Below are positions 1 to 8,359 of a DNA stretch of 64,000 nucleotides, in pieces. The stretch is from the NCBI GenBank assembly GCA_946188165.1, contig CAMHTW010000008.1:29358-93357 (forward strand), given 5' to 3'. The position numbers were made by a program, and so were the translations under genes. Position 1 is the first letter of the stretch. The number at the start of each line of letters is the position of its first letter. Source of the DNA: an uncultured Prevotella sp. (GTDB taxonomy: Bacteria > Bacteroidota > Bacteroidia > Bacteroidales > Bacteroidaceae). The notes under the pieces are model-generated. The model was not told the DNA's origin. It saw only the letters and a list, made by a program, of their open reading frames with translations, and ran no database searches.

Positions 1-1228
1 GAATAAGGTACGAGCCGACCTCGGTATTACCTACGATGAGGACGTGCTGCGACTGCGCGAAGAGTTCCAAAACCGTGACTTCATGGTGGGTTCAGTAGTC
101 ATTACGCATTACAATGGTCAGAATGCTGCCGACCAATTCCGGCATCGTCTGGAGCGTATGGGCATCAAGTCGTATGTTCACTATCTTATCGACGGTTATC
201 CCCATAACGTAGAACTGATAGCCAGCGACGAAGGTTTTGGCAAGAACGACTATGTGGAGACAACACGTGAGTTGGTTGTTGTGACTGCTCCAGGTCCTGG
301 TTCTGGCAAGATGGCGGTCTGCCTCAGTCAGCTGTATAATGAAAACAAGCGTGGCATTCGCGCAGGTTATGCCAAATTCGAGACTTTCCCCGTATGGAAC
401 CTGCCTTTGAAGCATCCCGTCAACATCGCTTACGAGGCTGCTACTGCTGACTTGAACGATGTGAACATGATTGACCCGTTCCATTTGGAGGCCTACGATA
501 AGACTGCTATCAATTATAATCGCGACATCGAGATATTCCCCGTGTTGAATGCCTTATTCGAGGGCATCTATGGCGAGAATCCCTATAAGAGTCCGACGGA
601 CATGGGCGTTAATATGGTGGGCTTCTGCATCTCGGACGATGAGGTGTGCTGTAATGCCAGCCGCGACGAGATTATCCGCCGTTACTATGATGCTACCAAC
701 AAAATGGCTGACGGTGTCGATAATGAACGCGAAATCAACAAGATACTGATGCTATTCAGTCAGGCCAAGATTACGACTGCCTATCGTCGTGTAACAGTGG
801 CTGCACAGGCCAAACAGGAACTGTCAGGCCATACTTCATCGGCTATGGAACTGGAGGATGGCACTATCATTACTGCCAAGAGTTCTCCCCTACTCGGCTG
901 TTCGGCAGCACTCTTGCTCAATGCCACCAAGCATCTGGCCGGCATCGAGCACGAGGCCAAACTGATACCCCAAAGCCTGATAGAACCTGTTCAGAAGACA
1001 AAGACCGAATATCTGGGTGCCCGCAATCCCCGCTTGCATACCGACGAGGTGCTGGTGGCACTCAGCGTGCTCAGCGAGAGTGACGAGCGTTGTCGCCGTG
1101 CCTTAGAGCAATTGCCAAAACTGCGCGGTTGTCAGGTTCATAGCACTGTCATGCTCAGCGAGGTTGACCGTAAGATATTCAAGAAGCTGGGATGCGGTCT
1201 GACTTGTGACCCCCTTAAAAAGAAGTGA
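1..1228 (+). CDS. DUF1846 family protein, 5' end outside the window
   Basis: The reading frame is open to the left edge (first full codon at 2) and 408 residues are visible, so the GTG at 44 is not taken as the real start; family members are usually near 500 residues, so roughly 90 N-terminal residues are probably missing. The sequence is recognised as DUF1846 by the stretches VTAPGPGSGK, KFETFPVWNLPLKHPVN and YKSPTDMGVNMVGFCI. The family is soluble and cytoplasmic and has no assigned reaction that I can vouch for; the glycine-rich PGPGSGK loop suggests nucleotide or phosphate binding, which is inference. The next gene begins 17 bases after the stop on the same strand, so the two may be cotranscribed. 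Confidence 0.85.
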   Translation, partial: NKVRADLGITYDEDVLRLREEFQNRDFMVGSVVITHYNGQNAADQFRHRLERMGIKSYVHYLIDGYPHNVELIASDEGFGKNDYVETTRELVVVTAPGPGSGKMAVCLSQLYNENKRGIRAGYAKFETFPVWNLPLKHPVNIAYEAATADLNDVNMIDPFHLEAYDKTAINYNRDIEIFPVLNALFEGIYGENPYKSPTDMGVNMVGFCISDDEVCCNASRDEIIRRYYDATNKMADGVDNEREINKILMLFSQAKITTAYRRVTVAAQAKQELSGHTSSAMELEDGTIITAKSSPLLGCSAALLLNATKHLAGIEHEAKLIPQSLIEPVQKTKTEYLGARNPRLHTDEVLVALSVLSESDERCRRALEQLPKLRGCQVHSTVMLSEVDRKIFKKLGCGLTCDPLKKK

Positions 1229-1245
1229 TAAATGATCAGTGAAAC

Positions 1246-3459
1246 ATGAAAAGAATACTAACCATCGCTATGCTGGCACTGATGGTGCTGGGCAATGCAA
1301 ATGCAGAAGACAACAACGTGATAGGTAAACAGAATATCAAGCTGAAAAGCCGTATGATGACACCTGAGGCCTTATGGGCTATGGGACGCATCGGTGGTGT
1401 GGAGGCATCACCTGACGGTCAGAAGGTGGTGTATCAGGTTGGCTATTACAGCGTGAAAGCCAACAAGAGCCGCCAAGTCATTTGCGTGATGAATGCCGAT
1501 GGCAGCGAACAGCGCCAATTAAGTGCGTCCAGTGGTTCAGCAGCTGGGAAAAGCGAGACCGACCCTACATGGCTCGACAACGAGACCATCGCCTTTATCA
1601 CTGGCGGTGAAATTTGGAGCATGAAGGCTGACGGCAGCGAGCGCAAGCAACTCTCGAAGACCGATGGCAAGGTTGAGGGCTTTAAGTTCTCACCAGACCG
1701 CACGAAGGTCATCATTATCAAGAGTATCGACTTCAACGAGATTATCAAGAAGAATCCAGACGACCTGCCCAAGGCTACCGGTCGTCGTGTTACCGACCTG
1801 ATGTATCGCCATTGGGACCACTACGTGGAATCCATCCAACACCCGTTCTTAGCTACTGTGGGCGATGGTTTGACCATCGCCACCGACTGCATAGACATCC
1901 TTGAGGGCGAACCCTACGAATGCCCCATGGAGCCCTTCGGTGGTATTGAGCAGTTGGCATGGAGTCCTGATTCCAAGACCATTGCCTACACCTGTCGTAA
2001 GAAGAAGGGTACTGATTATGCCACTTCTACCGACTCTGACATCTATTTATATAATATAAGTACGCGCGAGACCAAGAATCTCTGTAAGTCTGAGGGCTAT
2101 GTGGCACCTCAGAGCGACCCCTCAAAGACAAAGGCCAATCAGGCTGTCAACAAGAATACTGCCAACGAGAATCCTGGCTACGACCAGAACCCGCAATTCT
2201 CGCCCGACGGACAGTATATCGCCTGGCAGTCGATGGCTCGCGATGGCTATGAGGCCGACCTCAACCGTCTGTGTGTCTATTCGTTGGCCAACGGTTCTAA
2301 ATGGTATCTGAACTGGAAAAGCGATGTCGAGGCATTCTGCTGGGCACCACAACCTACAGCCAAAGGCAAGAAACCTGCCAAGGTCAAGACCACCGATCCG
2401 CTGTTCTATTTCCTCAGCGTATGGCATGGTTGCAACAACATGTACATGGTCAGCCAGAAACGCGAGGTCTACCAAATGACCGAGACATGGGATGACTGGA
2501 CCTCAATTCAGATGGCAAATAACGGTCAGCAGATTCTGGCTACCCGTCAGAGCCTCAGCACTCCTACGGACATCTACATGGTCACGCCTCCTGTCAAAAA
2601 GCAGGCTACAAAAATCAATCAGATATCCTTTGAGAACAAGCACATCCTTGACCAATTGACTTTTGGCAAGATGCAGCAGTATTGGGTGCCTACCACCGAC
2701 GGCAAGAAGGAGCTGGTATGGGTCATGCTGCCTGCCAACTACGAAGAGGGCAAGAAGTACCCCACCCTGCTCTTCTGCGAAGGTGGACCCCAGTCGCCTG
2801 TCTCGCAGTTCTGGAGCTACCGCTGGAATTTCCAGATAATGGCAGCCAACGGCTATGTCGTTGTAGCACCTAACCGCCATGGTCTGCCAGGCTTCGGACA
2901 GGAATGGAAAGAACAGATATCTGGCGACTGGACGGGTCAGTGCATGGACGACTATCTGTCGGCTATCGACTTCGCAGCAGACTCGCTGCCCTTCGTTGAC
3001 CGTAATCGCTTAGGTGCTGTCGGTGCTTCGTTTGGCGGTTTCAGCGTTTACTATCTGGCTGGTCATCACAACAAGCGTTTCAAGGCTTTCATCTCGCACG
3101 ATGGTGCCTTCAATCTGGAGTCGATGTACACCGATACTGAAGAGGTATTCTTCTCAAACTGGGAGTACGACGATGCCTATTGGAACAAGAACCGTAGCGC
3201 ACGTGCCAGCAAGACCTACGAGAATTCGCCCCATAAGTTTGTAGATAAGTGGGACACGCCCATCCTCTGCATCCACGGCGAAAAGGACTACCGCATTGTT
3301 TACAATCAGGGCATGGGCGCCTTCAATGCTGCCCGTCTGCGCGGCATTCCTGCTGAGCTGCTCATCTTCCCAGACGAGAACCACTGGGTGCTGAAACCCC
3401 AGAACGGTATTCTCTGGCAACGTACCTTCTTCGACTGGCTCGATAGATGGTTGAAGTAA
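1246..3459 (+). CDS. Secreted prolyl-oligopeptidase-family (S9) serine peptidase
   Basis: This 737-residue protein begins with a signal peptide (residues 1-20, ending NANA), so it acts outside the inner membrane. Residues about 40-450 carry WD-like propeller blades (for example VEASPDGQKVVYQV, AWSPDSKTIAY, FSPDGQYIAWQS). The C-terminal 260 residues form an alpha/beta hydrolase with the catalytic triad visible as Ser595 in GASFGG, Asp681 in HGEKDYR and His713 in PDENHWV. This is the S9 (DPP4/acylaminoacyl-peptidase) arrangement, which trims oligopeptides, often after proline; the exact specificity cannot be read. An MFS carrier follows after 86 bases, so a peptide-use role for the pair is possible but unproven. 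Confidence 0.93.
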   Translation: MKRILTIAMLALMVLGNANAEDNNVIGKQNIKLKSRMMTPEALWAMGRIGGVEASPDGQKVVYQVGYYSVKANKSRQVICVMNADGSEQRQLSASSGSAAGKSETDPTWLDNETIAFITGGEIWSMKADGSERKQLSKTDGKVEGFKFSPDRTKVIIIKSIDFNEIIKKNPDDLPKATGRRVTDLMYRHWDHYVESIQHPFLATVGDGLTIATDCIDILEGEPYECPMEPFGGIEQLAWSPDSKTIAYTCRKKKGTDYATSTDSDIYLYNISTRETKNLCKSEGYVAPQSDPSKTKANQAVNKNTANENPGYDQNPQFSPDGQYIAWQSMARDGYEADLNRLCVYSLANGSKWYLNWKSDVEAFCWAPQPTAKGKKPAKVKTTDPLFYFLSVWHGCNNMYMVSQKREVYQMTETWDDWTSIQMANNGQQILATRQSLSTPTDIYMVTPPVKKQATKINQISFENKHILDQLTFGKMQQYWVPTTDGKKELVWVMLPANYEEGKKYPTLLFCEGGPQSPVSQFWSYRWNFQIMAANGYVVVAPNRHGLPGFGQEWKEQISGDWTGQCMDDYLSAIDFAADSLPFVDRNRLGAVGASFGGFSVYYLAGHHNKRFKAFISHDGAFNLESMYTDTEEVFFSNWEYDDAYWNKNRSARASKTYENSPHKFVDKWDTPILCIHGEKDYRIVYNQGMGAFNAARLRGIPAELLIFPDENHWVLKPQNGILWQRTFFDWLDRWLK

Positions 3460-3471
3460 TAAAAAACAACT

Positions 3472-3530
3472 AAGACAACAAGGACAACATAATTGTTTCC
3501 TATAGTTTTCAAAGTTGTTCAAGTTGTCTT
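3472..3530. repeat. Imperfect inverted repeat between peptidase and MFS gene
   Basis: A 17-nt arm at 3472-3488 (aagacaacaaggacaac) and its near reverse complement at 3514-3530 differ at three positions. It would fold in RNA as a weak stem over a 25-nt loop. There is no T-run directly after it, so I do not call it a terminator. Confidence 0.4.
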
Positions 3531-3545
3531 TAATATTAAACAAAT

Positions 3546-5165
3546 ATGACTGAACAAATTCAAAAGACTTTACGTGACAGCGCTGGCATGCGTTGGACTG
3601 CCCTGCTGCTCTTGGCCATGGCCATGTTCTGCAGCTACATCTTCATGGACATCCTTTCACCCATCAAGGACCTGATGCAGGAGACCCGTGGCTGGGACTC
3701 TACTGCCTTCGGCACGATGCAGGGTTCTGAGGTGTTCCTCAACGTATTTGTATTCTTCCTCATCTTCGCAGGTATCATCCTCGACAAGATGGGCGTGCGC
3801 TTCACCGCCGTCCTCTCTGCAGCCGTCATGCTCGTTGGTGCCGTCATCAAGTGGTATGCTGTCAGCGAGAGTTTCATGGGAAGCGGACTCGAGACATGGT
3901 TTAACGACAACCTGAACTACATCCCCATCTTCGATGAACTGGGCGTGTCGCCCTTCTATGCCGGCATGCCTGCCTCAGCCAAGTTTGCTGCCTGCGGCTT
4001 CATGATTTTCGGTTGTGGCTGCGAGATGGCAGGTATTACCGTCAGCCGTGGTATTGTGAAGTGGTTCAAGGGCCGTGAGATGGCGTTGGCCATGGGTTCT
4101 GAGATGGCTCTGGCCCGTCTGGGTGTTGCCACCTGTATGATTTTCTCGCCCTTCTTTGCCAAGTTAGGTGGCGAGGTCAGCGTCAGCCGTAGCGTCGCCT
4201 TTGGTGTTGTTCTGATGTGTATCGCCCTCATGATGACCATTGTCTATTTCTTCATGGACAAGAAGCTCGATGCTCAGACTGGTGAAGCTGAAGAGAAGGA
4301 CGACCCCTTCAAGGTATCGGATATCGGCAAGATTCTGAGCGACAGCGGTTTCTGGCTCGTAGCCCTGCTGTGCGTGCTCTATTATTCGGCCATCTTCCCC
4401 TTCCAGAAATATGCCGTCAACATGCTGCAGTGCAACCTCACCCTGACCGAGCCAGGGGCAGACTCCTTCTGGTCCAGTCCCTCAGTGACCATCGTCCAGT
4501 ATGTCATCATGCTCTTGGTGGCAGCAGCAGGTTTCGCCTCTAACTTCCAGAAGAAGGCAAGCATGAAATACGCGCTGTTAGGTGTTTCTATCCTCGCCCT
4601 CATCACCTATTGCTATATGGGCTTCATGCGGCAGACAGCAGAGAGCATCTTTGCCGTATTCCCCCTGCTGGCTGTGCTTATCACGCCCATACTTGGCAAC
4701 TATCTCGACAACCACGGCAAGGCCGTATCCATGCTCATCTTGGGTTCGCTGCTGCTCATAGGCTGTCACCTCACGTTCGCCTTCATCCTGCCCATGTTTA
4801 AGGGCAGTGCCGTAGGCGGTATCATCGTAGCCTATGCCACCATTCTGGTCTTGGGAGCCTCGTTCTCGCTGGTTCCAGCCTCCCTGTGGCCTTCTGTACC
4901 CAAACTGGTCGATGCCAAGGTCATCGGTTCTGCCTATGCCCTCATCTTCTGGATTCAGAACATTGGTCTCTGGCTGTTCCCCCTGCTTATTGGTAAGGTG
5001 CTCGATGCCACCAACCCCGAAGGAGCCAGTGCCACGGAACTGGACTATACCGCACCACTGGTCATGCTGGCCTGCTTAGGCGTAGCAGCCCTCGTCCTCG
5101 GTTTGGTACTGAAAGTCGTGGACAAGAAGAAGGGCATCGGACTTGAAGAGCCTAACATCAAGTAA
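3546..5165 (+). CDS. MFS transporter (major facilitator superfamily)
   Basis: The 539-residue protein has about twelve hydrophobic segments, beginning with TALLLLAMAMFCSYIFMDI (residues 18-36), a basic cytoplasmic loop DKKLDAQTGEAEEKDDPF in the middle and a charged tail VDKKKG. The DKMGVRF stretch after the second helix is a form of the MFS loop-2/3 signature. It sits in the inner membrane and should move a small organic solute with a proton or by exchange; the substrate is not readable. It follows the S9 peptidase on the same strand and ends just before a strong hairpin at 5209-5249. The Bacteroidota homologues I recognise are annotated only as MFS transporter. Confidence 0.85.
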   Translation: MTEQIQKTLRDSAGMRWTALLLLAMAMFCSYIFMDILSPIKDLMQETRGWDSTAFGTMQGSEVFLNVFVFFLIFAGIILDKMGVRFTAVLSAAVMLVGAVIKWYAVSESFMGSGLETWFNDNLNYIPIFDELGVSPFYAGMPASAKFAACGFMIFGCGCEMAGITVSRGIVKWFKGREMALAMGSEMALARLGVATCMIFSPFFAKLGGEVSVSRSVAFGVVLMCIALMMTIVYFFMDKKLDAQTGEAEEKDDPFKVSDIGKILSDSGFWLVALLCVLYYSAIFPFQKYAVNMLQCNLTLTEPGADSFWSSPSVTIVQYVIMLLVAAAGFASNFQKKASMKYALLGVSILALITYCYMGFMRQTAESIFAVFPLLAVLITPILGNYLDNHGKAVSMLILGSLLLIGCHLTFAFILPMFKGSAVGGIIVAYATILVLGASFSLVPASLWPSVPKLVDAKVIGSAYALIFWIQNIGLWLFPLLIGKVLDATNPEGASATELDYTAPLVMLACLGVAALVLGLVLKVVDKKKGIGLEEPNIK

Positions 5166-5208
5166 TCGTCCTGACGGCTCATTGTTAACGAGCCGTTATC
5201 TCAAGGCT

Positions 5209-5255
5209 AACGAGCCGTAATCTCACACCCAATGAGATTACGGCTCGTTATTTTT
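5209..5255. terminator. Bidirectional intrinsic terminator between MFS gene and RAYT
   Basis: Arms 5209-5225 and 5233-5249 pair perfectly over 17 bp with a 7-nt loop, followed by a TTTTT run on +. The left arm is also present upstream as a near copy (5187-5203, one difference over the first 17 nt), and 5174-5180 pairs with 5190-5196, so a competing hairpin is possible. It serves two convergent genes. Confidence 0.8.
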
Positions 5256-5266
5256 CAGGTTATTTA

Positions 5267-6553
5267 TCATCTTACTTCTTTCCACCAATCATCCTTCATC
5301 CGACAAACAGCTTGTACCACACAGTTCATGGTCTTGCAAAATGGTACGCTCACATGCTCATCATGAGCCCTGAACTGATAGTTCCATGGAGTCAGCAGTA
5401 ACAACAGACTAACGGCACAATCGTCCATAAGGTCGGCTGACGGATGATAAATCTCTGGGAATCCGTTGTCTACAATGCGGACAACAGGATAGCCTGAACG
5501 GAGAGCACTATCCAAAATGTCCTGTTCGCCCTTGGCAATACGGGCAGAAACCAATACAGCACCTGATGCTGCTTCTTTCAGACAACAGTCTTTCTGCTTT
5601 GCAAACCAAGCGCTATCCTTCCGATGACACACCACAGGCAGTAGCCGATGCTTCAGCAATTCTATCGAGCCATAGCTATCGCATGTGATACGTCCGTTCA
5701 CTTGTTTCAGCCGCTTCTCAATCGAGGCAAAACCCTCTGTCGTCAATTGCATAGGACATTCACGCTCAAGGTAACCTCGCAATGCATTAATTGTAACAGC
5801 CGTATCTACCGTATGCCGCTGAGGATGAAGCATCGTCCGATATGTCATCCTCAGCAGACGACTGCGCGGATTCGAGCGAATATAGGCGCGCTGCGTCGCC
5901 AGCTGCGCTTCATCGATAGGCATGACATCGCAGTATCCTGCATCGAATAGTGGTGGCAATTGACTCTTGGCGACCGAATCGCCAAGCACACTTCCTACCG
6001 TCTGCCCTGTCGTTCTTGCCGTCTTTCCCACCGTTCCTGCCGCCTCTCTTACTGTACCTGCTGTCTCTCCTACTGTGCCTGGCGATTCCGTCGCCAGGTC
6101 TCCCTCTTCTGCCGCCAGGCCTTTTGCATCAAGGCTTATCCTCCCCGCCATCGCCCAATAGCGCTTGTTACATCCCAACTTGAACCCAGCAATAACATGC
6201 CCCAAATGCGTGGGCTTTCCATTTTGCGACACCACATCCCTATGAGCCACCAATAAGAAATGCAGATGCTCCGGCATGATGACATAATCCTGCACCTCCA
6301 GCATTGGATAGTACCGCTTAATACTTTCACGCAGTTCCTCTTCCACCATCCGTCCGATGGCCGATAGTTCCACATGTGGGGCATCGTCAGTTCCGTCAGG
6401 ACTACCTAACCGTCCCGCCATTCTTCCAAAGGGCTGTTGTAGCGTTGGTGCCACACTAATGGTGATATGATAATACCCGCATCGGCTATAGTCGTGCACA
6501 CTGCTACGTCGCTTCATGCTATGTACCGTCGGTTTCCAAATTTCTGCATCCAT
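5267..6553 (-). CDS. REP-associated tyrosine transposase (RAYT, Y1/IS200-like) with extra C-terminal domain
   Basis: From the chosen ATG at 6553 the protein has 428 residues. The Y1-transposase HUH motif is seen as MPEHLHFLL (His96, His98), the candidate catalytic tyrosine is Tyr132 in NKRYW, and the stretch from LFDAGYCD to YIRSNP (about 202-229) is the typical second half of the RAYT fold. These enzymes cut and join single-stranded DNA at hairpins. Residues 152-196 are a low-complexity linker of 7-residue repeats. Residues about 306-428 are an added domain (AVLVSARIAKGEQDIL, SGYPVVRIVDNG) that resembles a DprA/LOG-type Rossmann fold; that assignment is inference. The open frame runs back to 6691, but the promoter element at 6578-6585 lies inside that extension, so 6553 is preferred. 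Confidence 0.82.
   Translation of the reverse strand: MDAEIWKPTVHSMKRRSSVHDYSRCGYYHITISVAPTLQQPFGRMAGRLGSPDGTDDAPHVELSAIGRMVEEELRESIKRYYPMLEVQDYVIMPEHLHFLLVAHRDVVSQNGKPTHLGHVIAGFKLGCNKRYWAMAGRISLDAKGLAAEEGDLATESPGTVGETAGTVREAAGTVGKTARTTGQTVGSVLGDSVAKSQLPPLFDAGYCDVMPIDEAQLATQRAYIRSNPRSRLLRMTYRTMLHPQRHTVDTAVTINALRGYLERECPMQLTTEGFASIEKRLKQVNGRITCDSYGSIELLKHRLLPVVCHRKDSAWFAKQKDCCLKEAASGAVLVSARIAKGEQDILDSALRSGYPVVRIVDNGFPEIYHPSADLMDDCAVSLLLLLTPWNYQFRAHDEHVSVPFCKTMNCVVQAVCRMKDDWWKEVR
5966..6098. repeat. Four 21-nt tandem repeats bracketed by two hairpins, inside the RAYT gene
   Basis: Units lie at 5992-6012, 6013-6033, 6034-6054 and 6055-6075 and encode the 7-residue repeats of the linker (GTVGETA-like). 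On the left is a perfect 8-bp hairpin, 5966-5973 with 5979-5986; on the right another, 6078-6085 with 6091-6098. Both have 5-nt loops and share the core tggcga/tcgcca. Confidence 0.75.
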
Positions 6554-6577
6554 CTTTATTCTTCGAATATACTCATG

Positions 6578-6585
6578 CAAAGGTA
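6578..6585 (-). promoter_or_regulatory. Bacteroidota -7 promoter element (TACCTTTG) for RAYT
   Basis: The minus strand reads TACCTTTG, a match to TAnnTTTG, with 24 nt between it and the ATG at 6553. It rules out the longer start at 6691. Confidence 0.6.
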
Positions 6586-6678
6586 TACAATTCTTTCGGA
6601 ATAATATCCACCGAAGTAAAAAAGTTCTGGAAATAGTTGGAATCTTCGATTTTTGTATTATTCTTTGCAATACCAGCC

Positions 6679-7312
6679 ACCCTACACTCAAATCGTTGGG
6701 AATGCCGATGTATAAAGGGATTGAGGCCAGTGTAGGGAACCCTTAACCCTACACTCACCCTTACCTCACCCTACACTCAGACGTCATTATGGACATAGTA
6801 AAATACTGAAAGAAAGCTAGCGGATAGGGAAAGCAAAGCCTGCTATTTTTCCGTAGGCTGCAAACTCTGATTCCGTAGGCTGCGAACTGGCAGTCCGTGC
6901 CCGTCGGACTGATAGTTTGCATTAATAGTAGCGATTGCAAATATTAATGTCTATTGACGATGGTAGTGATACCTTGAGTGGAGGGTCAGTGAGGGGTGAG
7001 TGTAGTGTCAAGAGCACCCTACACTCATCGTGAGCCCTTTGTACAACGGCGTTTCAGCCTATCAGAGTGTAGGGTGTAGGGGAAATCAATGGGATCATGG
7101 GGACTCGTGATCCACTTTCTATGCTCTACTAAACGTGCGATATCCAAGCGGCTGACGAGCGATAAGCGGAAGGCTCACTTGCTTATCGCTCAAGGGGCAC
7201 GAGCGATATCCTTGATGAGAGAAAGGCCGTTTCTCGCATAGAGAAACAATGATTTGCTACCAGAGAAACAATGATTTGCTACCAGAGATACAATGTTTTA
7301 CTACCAGAGATA
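6679..7312. repeat. REP/BIME-like mosaic of hairpins and tandem repeats next to RAYT
   Basis: This gene-free stretch (6554-7364 overall) is full of structure. The 12-mer ACCCTACACTCA occurs at 6679, 6746, 6768 and 7016, and inverted or variant copies at 6729, 6997 and 7064; 6729-6737 pairs perfectly with 6747-6755. A 22-nt unit is repeated at 6849-6892, with a 7-bp hairpin after it (6891-6897 with 6905-6911). A perfect 11-bp hairpin pairs 7157-7167 with 7181-7191, and 7092-7097 pairs with 7108-7113. A second 22-nt unit is repeated three times at 7240-7305 plus a partial copy. RAYT genes in other phyla are flanked by REP palindromes, which fits; that these are the RAYT substrates is inference. 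Confidence 0.7.
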
Positions 7313-7364
7313 ACAGGTTAGCGGAATTGATTGCTGATACTGACTTTCAGTACTTATAAATATA

Positions 7365-8333
7365 TCAGAACCGGAAGCGGACGACGAGGGGCAGATGGTC
7401 ACTGAAGCCGCGCTGGTAGCGGTAGCCATTATAGGTGCGGAAGGGTTTGACGCCTCCGTACTTTTTGTCTTCTTCAAGGAGGAAGGGGGCATCGTTGATG
7501 TAGGTCTGTGTGACGGAATCGCGCAGATTAGGACTAACGAGGATATGGTCGATGCTCTGCCAACGGCCTTCGTAGCGATAGGTGCCTTGGGCGCCATGCT
7601 CTCCCCTCGCCTCTTGCGTGACATTATGGAGGCCGTTCGCTTCCAGAAATTGTAGGGAAGGACTGTCGGCATAGTCGTTGAAGTCGCCAGCAACAATGAC
7701 TTTGGCATCAGGTGGCAATAGCTGAATGACACTTATCAAACGTTCCATGACAATGCGGCGATTGGGGCGCGTAGCCTTCTCGCCACCAAAACGGCTGGGT
7801 GCATGGACAACAAATACATGAAGGGTGTCGCGGTTTACAGTTTCGCCCTGTACATATAGAATGTCGCGCGTGGGGCGCATGCCTTCAAGTGGTGTGACGT
7901 CGAGGTAGTCGTAGCAGACGGGACGGAACGAAAAGGGCTGATAGAGTAAGGCGACATCAATGCCACGCACATCGGGCGATGACGTCATCAGATACTCATA
8001 GCCCGCATTACGCAACAACGAGCGGCGCGTCAAGTCGCGTAGCACGGAATCGTTCTCCACTTCGACCAGAGCCACGAGGTCGGGTAGCGACGATTGTAAA
8101 CACGAGATAATCTCCTGTCCGATGCTGTTCACCTTGCGCCAATAGCGGCTAGGCGTCCATTTACGAACTGAAGCAGGCAACCATTCGGTGTCCTGCTTCA
8201 ATGAATCGTGATAGCAATCAAAGAGATTCTCGCAATTCAGCTCGACGAGTGTTAGAGATTGAGAGAATGAAAAGATGAGAGAGTGAGAAATGAAGACAAA
8301 CGTCAAGAATAAACGCAGACCACAATTTCTCAT
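7365..8333 (-). CDS. Exported endonuclease/exonuclease/phosphatase (EEP) family protein
   Basis: The 322-residue protein starts with a signal peptide (about residues 1-25, ending FSQS). EEP metal-site motifs are visible in order: NCENLFD near residue 35, VALVEVEN near 90, VIVAGDFNDY near 215, SIDHIL near 262 and FSDHLPLVV at the end. The superfamily uses Mg2+ to hydrolyse phosphodiester or phosphomonoester bonds in nucleic acids, lipids or nucleotides. A second EEP protein of similar build is at 47940-48992. A POT transporter starts 26 bases upstream on the same strand. Nuclease activity on extracellular DNA or RNA is the most likely role but is not proven by the motifs. Confidence 0.85.
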   Translation of the reverse strand: MRNCGLRLFLTFVFISHSLIFSFSQSLTLVELNCENLFDCYHDSLKQDTEWLPASVRKWTPSRYWRKVNSIGQEIISCLQSSLPDLVALVEVENDSVLRDLTRRSLLRNAGYEYLMTSSPDVRGIDVALLYQPFSFRPVCYDYLDVTPLEGMRPTRDILYVQGETVNRDTLHVFVVHAPSRFGGEKATRPNRRIVMERLISVIQLLPPDAKVIVAGDFNDYADSPSLQFLEANGLHNVTQEARGEHGAQGTYRYEGRWQSIDHILVSPNLRDSVTQTYINDAPFLLEEDKKYGGVKPFRTYNGYRYQRGFSDHLPLVVRFRF

Positions 8334-8359
8334 TCTCTCATTATCTTAATCGCTCATCT

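Noticed and set aside
5950..6256. Several + strand frames opposite the transposase linker
   Set aside because: They arise from the low-complexity repeat in all frames and show no start signal or family resemblance.
7240..7312. CRISPR-like tandem repeats
   Set aside because: The 22-nt units are contiguous with no unique spacers and no cas genes are near, so they are tandem repeats, not an array.
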